Assembly (NCBI GenBank): GCA_944989445.1
Contig: CALYLW010000015.1
Location: 3,259,038 to 3,323,037 of the forward strand
Reading direction: 5' to 3'
DNA from: Ampullaceana balthica
Lineage: Eukaryota > Mollusca > Gastropoda > Lymnaeidae
DNA: 64,000 nucleotides
Shown: one piece after another, positions 11,061 to 22,189 of the stretch
How positions within the stretch are numbered: the first letter of the stretch is position 1
Layout: each line of letters starts with the position of its first letter
Position numbers and translations under genes: made by a program
Notes under the pieces: model-generated
Database searches by the model: none
Seen by the model: only the letters and a program-made list of their open reading frames with translations
What the model was told of the DNA's origin: nothing

Positions 11061-12103
11061 ATGTTAAAATATCTTTATGCCACTAGATGACGTATGAGGT
11101 TATGTAGTAAAGCCTGAATTTTCATTGGTTGCTTGTGAACTAAGTTTACTAAAAATAGGAAAAATAGGAGTACCCTAGACCTCAATGCAATGCAGGTGTT
11201 TATATTTCCCAACAATTTTGTGTTGGGGATAAAAATGTTTTCATCCCAAGTTCACCGAACAGACATCTGATTTACAGAAAGCTGACCTTTTTTGTGATCA
11301 GTAATTTTGTTTGAATACATATAAAAAAGTAAGTATACATTTTACTTCTTTTGTTTTTAAAAATTGTGACATTTTAGTAAGTGTCATTAAGAAATGTCAT
11401 GTTCTCTCAATTCAAAAGTAAACAAATTCAGTAGCCATCGGAGAGTAATAGTATTAGTGTTAGTCTTAGTGTCAATGAACACACTTATACACCTAAACAA
11501 ATCATCTCAAGTGTTATTTCAGATAACTTATTTACTTATGTCAATTAATTAATGCTAGTAATATTTATGTAATTGCTTATTATAATTACAATTGAGAAAA
11601 GACCTGCACTGTTACATGACAGAGACAATTAGTAGATATAGGTAGGTAATGTTGGGCCTTACTAATTGACTTTAGTCATCAATATAATAATAATATACTT
11701 AGAATTAGAACGGAAAAGATAATAAAATAATGTCTAAATATTTATGCGCAGTGAAACAGAATCCAGACATCAAGCAGCAGTTTTGCCCGTCAAGAGTAAA
11801 GTTTACTTGAAAAAGTCTCTTGCTGGACATACTACCCATTGAAACTTAGTGTCAGGGCAGTCAGAGAGTAGTTACATGTAAATGTACAACTGGAATTATA
11901 ATTTGAATATTTTAAAATATTAATTTGAATCTAAATAGCAGTCTGGCCTGCTTTAAATTCTTACAATAAATCGATTTGCCAAAATTTTGGTGACCAATTT
12001 TTAAAAAATTCCATATAATTTTTTTTACAAAATAAAGTGTTATTATCAATATCTAAAGGATTAGAATGTATAATCTTATAATTATATGCTCTTTTCTAAA
12101 CAG
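11061..12103. other. AT-rich intergenic or intronic stretch
   Basis: No gene or repeat recognised. A purine/pyrimidine-patchy zone (GTATTAGTGTTAGTCTTAG at about 11,448) is weakly repetitive. It could be 5' intron or upstream sequence of the exon at 12,104. Confidence 0.4.
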
Positions 12104-12229
12104 GTGAAAAGAATCTCCAGCACAATTAGAAAATGTTAGATGGCAAAAGTCACAGAACCAAATGCTTTGGAGGAATTTATGAATGAGCACCCTAAATATC
12201 ATGACTTCCCTAATAGAAAGACATCATGA
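12104..12229 (+). pseudogene. Putative first coding exon, disrupted by a satellite
   Basis: A pyrimidine-rich acceptor (TTTTCTAAACAG) precedes 12,104. After a 36-nt leader with a stop just upstream, an ATG at 12,140 opens MAKVTEPNALEEFMNEHPKY, followed by HDFPNRKTS and a stop at 12,229. Composition (acidic, few runs, no low complexity) is coding-like, unlike the flanks. The last residues are already the first 25-bp satellite unit, so the original exon end is lost. It may be the amino-terminal exon of the coiled-coil pseudogene at 14,738-17,470, which is on the same strand; that link is inference. Confidence 0.4.
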
Positions 12230-14228
12230 CTGCCCTAATAGAAAGACATCATGACTTCCCTAATAGAAAGACATCATGACTGCCCTAATAGAAAGACATC
12301 ATGACTGCCCTAATAAAAAGACATCATGACTGCCCTAATAGAAAGACATCATGACTGCCCTAATAGAAAGACATCATGACTTCCCTAATAGAAAGACATC
12401 ATGACTTCCCTAATAGAAAGACATCATGACTTCCCTAATAGAAAGATATCATGACTGCCCTAATAGAAAGACATCATGACTTCCCTAATAGAAAGACATC
12501 ATGACTGCCCTAATAGAAATACATCATGACTGCCCTAATAGAAAGACATCATGACTTCCCTAATAGAAAGACATCATGACTTCCCTAATAGAAAGACATC
12601 ATGACTGCCCTAATAGAAAGACATCATGACTGCCCTAATAGAAAGACATCATGACTGCCCTAATAGAAAAAACTCATGACTGCCCTAATAGAAAGACATC
12701 ATGACTGCCCTAATAGAAAGACATCATGACTGCCCTAATAGAAAGACATTATGACTGCCTTAATAGAAAGACATCATGACTGCCCTAATAGAAAGACATC
12801 ATGACTTCCCTAATAGAAAGACATCATGATTTCCCTATTAGAAAGACATCCAGACTTCCCTAATAGAAAGACATCATGACTTCCCTAATAGAAAGACATC
12901 ATGACTTCCCTAATAGAAAGACATCATGACTGCCCTAATAGAAAGACATCATGACTGCCCTAATAGAAAGACATCATGACTGCCCTAATAGAAAGACATC
13001 ATGACTGCCCTAATAGAAAGACATCATGACTGCCCTAATAGAAAGACATCATGACTTCCCTAATAGAAAGAGATCATGACTTCCCTAATAGAAAGACATC
13101 ATGACTTCCCTAATAGAAAGACATCATGACTGCCCTAATAGAAAGACATCATGACTTCCCTAATAGAAAGACATCATGACTTCCCTAATAGAAAGACATC
13201 ATGACTGCCCTAATAGAAAGACATCATGACTGCCCTAATAGAAAGACATCATGACTTTTCTAATAGAAAGACATCATGACTGCCCTAATAGAAAGACATC
13301 ATGACTTTTCTAATAGAAAGACATCATGACTGCCCTAATAGAAAAACATCATGACTGCCCTAATATAAAGACATCATGACTGCCCTAATAGAAAGACATC
13401 ATGACTGCCCTAATAGAAAGACATCATGACTTCCCTAATAGAAAGACATCATGACTTCCCTAATAGAAAGACATCATGACTTCCCTAATAGAAAGACATC
13501 ATGACTTCCCTAATAGAAAGACATCATGACTGCCCTAATAGAAAGACATCATGACTGCCCTAATAGAAAGACATCATGACTTTTCTAATAGAAAGACATC
13601 ATGACTGCCCTAATAGAAAGACATCATGACTGCCCTAATAGAAAGACATCATGACTGCCCTAATAGAAAGACATCATGACTTCCCTAATAGAAAGACATC
13701 ATGACTGCCCTAATAGAAAGACATCATGACTTCCCTAATAGAAAGACATCATGACTGCCCTAATAGAAAGACATCATGACTGCCCTAATAGAAAGACATC
13801 ATGACTGCCCTAATAGAAAGACATCATGACTGCCCTAATAGAAAGACATCATGACTGCCCTAATAGAAATACATCATGACTTCCCTAATAGAAAGACATC
13901 ATGACTGCCCTAATAGAAAGACATCATGACTTCCCTAATAGAAAGACATCATGACTGCCCTAATAGAAAGACATCATGACTGCCCTAATAGAAAGACATC
14001 ATGACTGCCCTAATAGAAAGACATCATGACTGCCCTAATAGAAAGACATCATGACTGCCCTAATAGAAAGACATCATGACTTCCCTAATAGAAAGACATC
14101 ATGACTGCCCTAATAGAAAGACATCATGACTGCCCTAATAGAAAGACATCATGACTGCCCTAATAGAAAGACATCATGACTGCCCTAATAGAAAGACATC
14201 ATGACTGCCCTAATAGAAAGACATCATG
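12200..14228 (+). repeat. 25-bp satellite, ~81 copies
   Basis: The unit is 25 bp and contains CATGACTGCCCTAATAGAAA. Two major variants, CTGCCC and CTTCCC, are interspersed irregularly, with rarer CTTTTC and point variants. There are no spacers and no higher-order regularity that I can see. Because 25 is not a multiple of 3, no frame stays open. The first unit lies inside the coding-like exon ending at 12,229. Confidence 0.98.
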
Positions 14229-14438
14229 CCACTGGTGGTTGACACTGACAGTTATTACTCATAAATATTCTCGACTAGACATAAGAACATAAGCAATTTT
14301 ATATCAGAAGGGAATTCACCAAATTATTTTTGTTTTGTTTTTCCTTGGGAGGTGGGGGTAAATGAACGGTTAAATTTTTTATAAATGGGCTTTTCAATTT
14401 GCTTTTTTATGTATTTTATTCATTAGAGGCATAGTAAT

Positions 14439-14656
14439 ATTAAGATATCTTTATGCCACTTTAAATGGTTAAAAAATAAAATACTTCAAAAATAATATTT
14501 CTTTTAGTTTTTTCTCAGTTTTGTCAATTTTACGAGTGTTTTACCATATTAAGATATCTTTATGCCACTTTAAATGGTTAAAAAATAAAATATTTCAAAA
14601 ATAATGTTTCTTTTTGTTTTTTCTCAGTTTTGTCAATTTTAGGAGTGTTTTACCAT
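14439..14656 (+). repeat. 109-bp tandem duplication
   Basis: Two copies (14,439-14,547 and 14,548-14,656) start with ATTAAGATATCTTTATGCCA and differ at only a few positions. They sit in the intron-like sequence directly before the first exon of the coiled-coil pseudogene. 14,229-14,438 holds nothing recognisable. Confidence 0.95.
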
Positions 14657-14737
14657 AACGTTCTAATGCCAGTTACATCCATAAAAGTTTCTTTTATCTC
14701 CTTTAGATATTGCCTTAAGAAGACCTATCTTGTCACT

Positions 14738-17470
14738 ATGGCAACCCAGGATCGTGCTGCCTTTTCACCTATGATAATCTATAGCACTTCTCCCTTGTCC
14801 CCTGGTACACCATTTGTGAATTCTCCCCAGCTGATACCTAAAGTAAGGTTTGATTCTTTTTTTTTAAAAACATGATAAATGAGATAAAGCAATTATGTCC
14901 CAGTCTCAAATAAATAAATTTTTAGAGAATAGTGATACTTATTATTTTTAATTAAGTAATTTTTTTTTATCTAAGGAACAATTTCTTCAAAAAGAGAAAG
15001 AACTACTAGGATTAAGAAGGCAACTATTTATGGAGATCACCATTCAAGATGAGTTGCAATACAAAATTGTTGATTACATACATCTGTTATCATTAAAAGG
15101 TAAGACTTCTTCCAAGTCATTTCTAAGGAAAGCAAGTCCTCATTTTTGTCTTGTTATAGGAATTGAGGTTTAGAAATAAGTTTAGTCTGAAATTTTAAAA
15201 TCTAATTTTGTTTTGTGTTTCAGACTCAGAAGTCTCAAAGTTAAACAAAAAGGTACAAGAGCTTAGTCCCTTGCAATACGCTAATGACAATCTCCAATAT
15301 TTAAAGTTTCAAAATATTGAATTGGAAAATTAGGTATTAAGGTAGGTTTGAAATAATTTGTTTTAAAAAAACAAACAGATGTTGAACCTTTAGTATCATC
15401 ATCTGTGATAATTCATCTTCCTCCATATGAACCCCATAATTTTTAAAAGATAACACAATAAATTTTAAAAGAAAAAGATTTGTGTAAAAAAATATCTTTT
15501 ACCGCAATGATTTAAAATGATTTATTTCAGTTTAAAACAAACGATGAAGAAGTTAAAAGACATTGAAAGCGAAGCAACTTACCTAGCTCATGACGTGGAG
15601 GCACATAGTGATGTGATCGACCAACTCAAGCTTGAGGTGAATATTACATTCTCTGTCATTGTTAATAGATTTCAGACCAAGAATCTAATTAGCACTAGCA
15701 CTAAGACTAGTCTAATAAAGAAAAGATGTCATTCAGACATTCATTTTCGAAACAGTATCAGTATTAGGAAAAACACTCGCCTGTGGCCGTGGCGAAACAT
15801 TTACAATCTGTGCCAGACCTAATTATCTTTTGACAGTGGTGGGTTCAATAACAATAAAAATAGTTTAATGCAAAAATTACAACTGCTGATAAATTAGTAA
15901 AGTAAAAGTAGTGAATCTACATCTGTTAACAATTACTTTGTTGAAGCAATAGGAAATTCAGTTATGAGATTGTAAGTTTTATTTACCACCCTACTTTTTG
16001 GACGAAATATTTGTCCAATGCCCATCATTTTAATGCCAGAGTCAAAGAAATGTTTCCAGAAAAATTGCAATGAAACAAGGGCAATCATTAATTCAGATGA
16101 CTGATACTCTTTCTAAAGTTTCTAACTAAAAACTAATATTTAACTGAAAGCAAAGTTATCTTCAATTGATGAAAGAACTGTTTGACAGGTTCAAAAGGGC
16201 CACTAGGGAAATATTATAAAGCTGAACTCTATGCAGCCTCTGTTCATTTGTGAAAAACATGGTTATTCTCTCATGTATCTGAATGCAATGTAAAGATTTC
16301 CAGTATTCTGTGGTGTACTGTAGACACTTAAAATTAAAAGATAATGGATTTAACTTATTACTTTATATTTATTTAGTATGTAGTTATTAAACCATCGCTG
16401 TGGGGGGCCGCGACGCCGCGCGTGGACCCCTCTACATATTTTTTTTCTTGGCAGGTTGGCAGGTCTGATGTTGCATCATATACTTTTAGGCATTTTTTAT
16501 CTTTCTTTTTTTTCCCCTGTATATTCCATGTTAGGGATCAAATGTGGTAAATGTGGGTTTACCAAGAGTACTTTATAAACCTCCATCTTTTTCTTTTAAA
16601 ATTAGACAGTTAAACTAAAATTCTCCTAATTTATAGGTTAAGAAAATTCAAATAGAGAAAGAACAGCTAAAAAAATGTTCATGAAGACGAAGTTGAACAC
16701 TTGCAAAGGAAGATCTCTGAGCTGTTAAAATTGAATCTGACCAGCGAACAAAAAATTGAGAATTTGATAAAAAAATCAAGAAAAAGATCTAAACATCGCA
16801 AATGAAAATATCCAGTATCTGAGAGATGTCAATGCATCTTTACTTGAAGAAATAGATGAATTAATGGGAACTCAAAGTGGTAGGAAAAGTTTGGTTTTAT
16901 ATACATAATATTTCAAAAAACAGAATATATTTATATGTAATTCTAACCTCATGTAACTGTAACCCGATTGGTTTCATGGTAAGTAAAAGGAACAAAGTTC
17001 TTGTCTGTCTTTTTATTTGGTATGAATGTGTAAATATTTTACAGTTTCTTGTTTAGATTTCTTATATCAGATTTGATTCTTGTGATTTTGTCAACAACTA
17101 TTTCAGTTGGCTCCACTGGTGAAAGCATGAAAGTGGTAGTGGATATTCTACTTCAAGAATCACATATTCAATTGAGAAAAATGAAGTTAAAATTTGAAAA
17201 TCTTCGGGAAAATATCAAGCTAAAAGAGGTAATGCATGGGTAGAGTAAATTTATTTCAATAAAAAAACAAGATCAGAACGTAATTCTTTTAGAGTAAGAA
17301 TAAAGGGGGAAAAAATTGTAATGGCTTGAAATTTTTTGTCTGTATTTCAAGTTAACAAAATAGTTAAATCCCACACGTAAATCTAACTTCATTATTTACT
17401 GAATTCAAGGAACAAATGTTAACCATGTCTTAAGAGCTTGTAGCTTACCAAGCTAGAGAAACACAAATTC
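14738..17470 (+). pseudogene. Decayed multi-exon coiled-coil gene
   Basis: Seven exon-like blocks with consensus borders: 14,738-14,842 (ATG; donor AAA/GTAAGG), 14,976-15,099, 15,224-15,341, 15,531-15,636, 16,637-16,879, 17,107-17,228 and 17,410-about 17,470. Phases agree across the first four junctions. The product is a charged Leu/Lys/Glu-rich coiled coil, with stretches such as KEKELLGLRRQLFMEI, LKQTMKKLKDIESEA and LRDVNASLLEEIDEL. It opens with MATQDRAAFSPMIIYSTS. Lesions: an in-frame TAG near the end of exon 3 (15,331), two frameshifts in exon 5 (about 16,674 and 16,780) and TAA in exon 7 (17,431). Retained introns rule out a processed copy. I cannot name the family. Whether an intact paralogue exists is unknown. 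Confidence 0.7.
15637..16636. other. Large intron of the pseudogene
   Basis: About 1 kb between the GTGAAT donor and the TTTATAG acceptor. AT-rich; no transposon end or RNA gene recognised. A short GC-rich spot (GGGGGGCCGCGACGCCGCGC, about 16,405) stands out in composition but has no identity I can give. Confidence 0.5.
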
Positions 17471-17479
17471 ACGCCTGTA

Positions 17480-19171
17480 AATATTCAAAATACAAGGGAA
17501 AAGATAGAGAGGGCCGGATCAGCAGTCTTAAAGCATGTCTAACAAGGCAGCAACATTTTTTCAAGAGAGCATGCAAAGATAGTGATTCAGCTTTCGGAGC
17601 CAGCTCTGTAGTGAGTGAGATGATTGTTCAGGCGGGGAAGCTATTCACAGATGGCGAGATTATCAAAAAGTGTATGTTATAGGCTGCAAGTATTGTCTGT
17701 CCAGAAAAGAAGGGTCGGTTTAGCAACATCAGTCTTTCAGCCAACACAGTTGGCAGAGCGCACTATTGAGCTGTCAAGAAACATATACAATCAACTGCAA
17801 GAGAGGGCCAAACATTTCAGTGCGTACTCAGTCGCTCTTGATGAGAGCACAGACATTACTGACACTGCACAGCTGGCAATCTGTATCCGTGGTATTGATT
17901 ACAATTTTGAAGTGATAGAGGAGTTGCTCACAGTGATGCCAATGCATGGTCACACCACCGCCAGGACATATTCCGGCAGCTGTGTAATGCCATTGTGGAT
18001 GTCGGTTGACAATGGCAGAAGTTTGCTGGAATAACAACAGACGGAGCCCCTTCAATGACAGGGAGGAAAAATGGACTGGTTGCACTTGTTACAAAAAATT
18101 AGAAGAGGAGGGTGTGGAGGAGGCTATCGCTCTGCATTGTATTATCCATCAACATGCCCTGTGCAGCAAATGTCTCATTGTATTATCCATCAACATGCCC
18201 TGTGCAGCAAATGTCTCAAGTTTGACAATGTGATGTCTGTCATTGTGAAAGCATCAACCGTTATATTAGATCCAGGGGTTTAAAGCACAGGCAATGTCGG
18301 GCTTTTTTGGAGGAAATAGAGTCTGCATATAAGGATGTGCTCTACTTTACTGAGGTGCGTTGGCTCAGCAGGGGAACCTGCTTGAAGAGGTTTTTTGAGT
18401 TGAGAACAGAAGTGAAAGCTTTCATGGAGAACGATGGGATGGCTGTTCCTGTGCTAAGTGATCCAAAATGGCTGATGGACTTAGCTTTTCTTGTTGACAT
18501 CACACAGGAGCTGAATGTACTGAACAAGAAGTTACATGGACATGAGCAGCTTCTCAGTGCTGCCTATGAAAATATGAGAGAATTTTCTACAAAACTTATT
18601 TTATGGACAGCCCAGCTCTCTTAGAAAAACCTCTGCCATTTCCCAGCATGCAAGGCACTCGTGGATGTGGACATGCCATTCGATGGTGAGGAATATATTG
18701 ATGCCACTGAAAAGCTACAGGAAGAATTTGATCACCGATTTGCAGACTTTAAGAATCACAAAGCCACTTTTAAAATGTTTGCTGACCCCTTCTCTTTCGA
18801 TGTCCAAGATGCCCCTCCTGTGTTGCAGATGGAACTCATCGACTTGCAGTGCAACTCTCATCTGAAAGCTAAGTTCAGGGAGTTGAATGTAAAAGCAGAC
18901 AAGCTTGGACAATTTTTGAAAGAATTGTCCCCAACCTCCCCTGAACTATCCAGAATGTTCAGCCGGACTATGTGCTTTTTTTGGGAGCATATACATGTGT
19001 GAAAAGCTGTTCTCAACCATGAACTTCAATAAATCCAAGTACAGGTCGAAACTCACTGATGATCATCTTCAAGCTATACTGAGGGTCTCGACTGCTTCCT
19101 CCCTCAAGCCAAATGTGCTTCAGCTGTGTAAGGGGAAACGCAGCCAGGTCTCTTCCAGCAAGGAGCAGTAG
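17480..19171 (+). pseudogene. hAT transposase remnant, GTF2IRD2-like
   Basis: Begins with YSKYKGKDREGRISSLKACL and QQHFFKRA (post-zinc-finger linker), then MIVQAGKLFTDGEIIKKCM, VALDESTDITDTAQLAICIR (first catalytic Asp, about 17,840), ITTDGAPSMTGRKNGLVALV (second catalytic region, about 18,045), HCIIHQHALCSKCL, EVRWLSRGTCLKRFFELRTE (about 18,350), the AFLVDITQELNVLNKKLHG segment and EKLFSTMNFNKSKYRSKL (dimerisation, about 19,000). A stop ends it at 19,169. It is broken by several frameshifts and by a perfect 41-bp tandem duplication (18,136-18,217) in the HQHALCSKCL segment. Otherwise near full length for the C-terminal three quarters of the family. Confidence 0.9.
18136..18217 (+). repeat. 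41-bp tandem duplication inside a transposase
   Basis: Two adjacent copies starting ATTGTATTATCCATCAACAT (18,136 and 18,177). 41 is not a multiple of 3, so the duplication itself shifts the frame. Confidence 0.97.
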
Positions 19172-19399
19172 GTATAGCAAAGGCAGCAAGAGTGCTGCCA
19201 GTTAAGCCAATGTTTGAACCTTTATTCAGGGTTCCCACTTTTTTTTCAGCGAAAAAATTCAAGACTATTTAAAGACTTTTTCAAGACCATAATAGAAAAA
19301 TTCAAGACTAAAAATGGCGACGTCGCTGCATTTTAAAAAAAACAGAAATTACTCATTTAATAACAAATTCAATGTAATAATGATATATTATGTTTTGTT

Positions 19400-19900
19400 T
19401 AGGTCTTTATTCAATGTTTCATCAAACATCAATACATAGAGCGGATCCTTAGTTAATTTTTCCAACAGAGATGAAAAATATAGGGCAAGCCAAAAACATG
19501 TCATATAAGTCATCTTTGTTTCTCCAAGGCTCATTGTTTTGGCCAATGTACATGTTGGAAACATCTTTTGAAAAATTTGCACCACATCGGATTGATAATT
19601 AAATGAATAATTGGAACAAATGCACCTAGTGCCCATAAGAGTTCTGCATTCAATGTATCATTTGTAGAAACAAAATTGATTATTATTGGCTGTATGTTTG
19701 AACATGTTGCTGTATCAATTAGTTTCTCCTGGAATCTGATGTATTCTTTGCAGCAACATCATCCTCTTGAACTTTCATAAAACATATTTATTTTTGCTGA
19801 GTCTCTTTAATTTTATCAGAATATTTCTTTCCTTTCATGTGGGACAAGTCCTGACTTTCTCATTGCAGTTACTTCAGTTAGGCAAAGTTGAAGATTTCTG
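19400..19900 (-). pseudogene. hAT transposase remnant in element D
   Basis: On the minus strand, fragments include NDTLNAELLWALG, then in another frame FQKMFPTCTLAKTMSLGETK and DPLYVLMFDETLNK. The AE-LWAL ... LFQKMFP ... MSLG-TK ... Y-L-FDE-LNK order is that of a widespread animal hAT group in which FDESLNK carries the first catalytic Asp. Only the first half of a transposase is recognisable; at least two frameshifts. Confidence 0.7.
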
Positions 19901-20539
19901 AAAATTTAAATTTGAAAAAATTGTAAATTTTTGTCCACCTAAATAATACTACTAATGACCAATTAAAAAATTGTAATTGACACTATTAGCGTCTTTAATC
20001 ATTATTAATGTCAGGTTGCAATTATTTTTATATTTAATAATTTAGCAGTCAATTAGAACAATTACTAGTAATAGGCGTATATTTATACTTATTGAGTTCT
20101 CAAAATTATTATTAATAGATGCAAAGGAATTTATAACTTGTTTTTTACTACAAGCGCGTACGCAGGCCAAGGATGGGCTCGTCGTTTGGCGTTTAGTTAC
20201 CTATTAATTAAATTTAAATAACTTAAAACAAATTATAATTATAATTATTTTTTTATTATTATTAAAGTTAAAGAAATGCAAATGTATTTAACAGCATTTA
20301 ATTAAAGAATATAAATTCTTTAATTCCTTTAAAAAATCATCATCGTCGTTAAAGTAAAAAAATATTTACAGGTATTTTTATTGATTAATAATAATTTAAT
20401 AGAGTATATAACGCTATATTACTAATTATTACATGTACTATAACTATAATGTATTTGAATAAAATAAATACAGGCTAATACTAATATAGGCCATCTATAG
20501 TCTATACCCCAAAACTGTTGCAGAAATTCAAAGTCTATG

Positions 20540-20640
20540 TCTTTCATAATATATCTTGGTGAGCTTCATCATCATCATCATGTGTACCAAATTTTATTGA
20601 GCTAGGACATGTCGGACATTTTTTTTATTTATAATTTTCC
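20540..20640 (+). repeat. Core of dispersed repeat family B, copy 3
   Basis: TGTACCAAATTTTATTGAGC followed by TAGGACATGTCGGACA resembles the CCAAATTTCAGCTCGATCAG block of copy 1 (7,345-7,745). Only the core is recognisable. An ATC microsatellite precedes it. Confidence 0.3.
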
Positions 20641-20865
20641 TAAGCACTGACCATTGACTTTAATTCATTCATGGTTATGAAGTGACACCGCCCCCTATTT
20701 AATGACGTAAGTCCCCGATGCTTATAAAAAATTCAATTATTTTCCCCTTTACAATAAAATATTTGATAATTGAACTTTAAAGATGATCTAATATGGCATT
20801 AGTTCAATAATATACTTCATTTAGACGGCTCAACCATGCAGAGTTATTATTATAAATTTTCATAT

Positions 20866-21155
20866 TGTACCGTGTGCAGATAAGTAAGTTGTCCTTGGCA
20901 ACCATTACTATTCACACAATTTTTTTTACTCCTACTACTACTACTACTACAATGTCTTCAATAGCTTCATTCATTAGATGTGGCCGTGTACAAAAACTAT
21001 TTAACCATTGGTCAGGGTTAAATGAATTAGTCATGAGCTAAAGTTGAAGGTTCAAAGGGAGGTCATAAGTTTAATTGTATATGTTTATTAAGAGGACAAT
21101 TCGTTTTGTCATGAGTCTTAAATAGTCAAAGTCATTTGTAATTTAGTAATTAGTA
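20866..21155 (+). repeat. Dispersed repeat family A, copy 2
   Basis: Collinear with 450-765 as described there. It lies within hAT D and includes a (TAC)n microsatellite at about 20,933-20,950 not shared with copy 1. Confidence 0.6.
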
Positions 21156-21837
21156 AACATTAGTTATTTGACATATTAAAATAAATACTTACCACAAAGG
21201 CTGCAGAAGATTTTAAATTAACTAAAATCTTGATTTGTAAATCAGAAGAACAAATTCCAAAATAGTCGAGCATACTCCATTAGGTTGAGGGAAAAATGTG
21301 GTACAACGAGGTATGACGTACGTCTCTAGAGGCGGAAAACACAAGAATTTTAACGCATGCCCAGACAATTAAAGCTAGTAACTTACAAGTAATCAAACAT
21401 GACAGAGCTATAATCGAAGCCTCTTACTTTGGTTATTTTTTTTTAAAAAATATATTTATTTTTATTTTTAAAAAAATTTCCCGACTGATCCAAAGATTTC
21501 CCGACTATTTCCCGACTTTCAAGACCGGGAAAATTAATTTTAAAATTCCCGACTTTTTCCCGACTGCGTGGGAACCCTGTTTAATAAATAATAATAAATT
21601 AATAAATAATAATGAATACAGATGGGGGAGACTGAACAGTTTTACTTTTTTTTAAAATTAAATTGATGCGGCCCAGCATCACCCAGACTCTGACTCATGT
21701 GGCCCCCAGGCAAATTGAGTTTGAGACCCCTGCTCTTGACCCAGTAACTGTAACAATTGATTTTTCACCGCATTGTTCCACGGTGCTGTCCCTTTCATCA
21801 CCGAGTTTCATCCCTTGAGCAGGAGGCCCAGCGGCAT

Positions 21838-22078
21838 ATCACTATGAAATGTGACGTCACTGCCTGTCTAACACTATGATACGTGACGTCACTGACTGTC
21901 TAACACTGACATGTGACGTCACTGCCTGTTTAACACTATGAGATGTGACGTCATTGCTTATTCTAACACTATGAAACGCGACGTCACTGCCTAGTCTAAC
22001 ACCATGACACGTGACGTCACTGCCTAGTCTAACACCATGACACGTGACGTCACTTCCTAGTCTAACACCATGACATGA
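21838..22078. repeat. 33-bp minisatellite carrying a CRE palindrome per unit
   Basis: About seven units of roughly 33 bp, each with GTGACGTCACTGCC followed by TAACACCATGACA-like sequence. Six contain the perfect cAMP-response-element palindrome TGACGTCA and one has CGACGTCA. Because the unit is 11 codons, a minus-strand frame stays open through it and fuses with the transposase frame of the adjacent hAT E. Confidence 0.93.
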
Positions 22079-22189
22079 TCTACAACAGGGGTGTCCAAAC
22101 TTTTTGCATGGCGGGCCAAATTCCTTGAAATAAAGACCCTCGCGGGCCGGATTAAAATTATATAAAAATGGCATAAGTTGAGACGTTTT

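Larger units (their letters stand above)
19227..21579 (-). mobile_element. hAT transposon D, nested in hAT C
   Basis: A perfect 12-bp inverted repeat marks the ends: CAGGGTTCCCAC at 19,227 and GTGGGAACCCTG at 21,579. Subterminal TTCAAGAC / CCCGACTTT motifs recur on both sides, as expected for hAT. The flanks (CCTTTATT left, TTTAATAA right) do not give a clean target duplication. The 2.35-kb interior carries a decayed transposase plus a family-A repeat and TACTACTAC and ATCATCATC microsatellites. Confidence 0.85.
17480..21732 (+). mobile_element. hAT transposon C (GTF2IRD2-like), with a nested hAT
   Basis: The right end reads AAACTCAATTTGCC... inverted, i.e. GGCAAATTGAGTTTGAGACC followed by CCTG ending at 21,732, a Charlie-type terminus preceded by a ATGTGGCCCCC motif. 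The transposase (17,480-19,171) lies upstream on the plus strand. No left terminus is visible: transposase-like sequence follows the pseudogene exon at about 17,440-17,490 without a recognisable CAGGGG end. A second hAT (19,227-21,579) is inserted between the transposase stop and the right end. Confidence 0.75.

Noticed and set aside
12200..14228. CRISPR-like array
   Set aside because: The repeats are directly adjacent with no unique spacers, and the setting is eukaryotic. It is a tandem satellite. The same applies to the arrays at 27.3, 42.6 and 63.3 kb.
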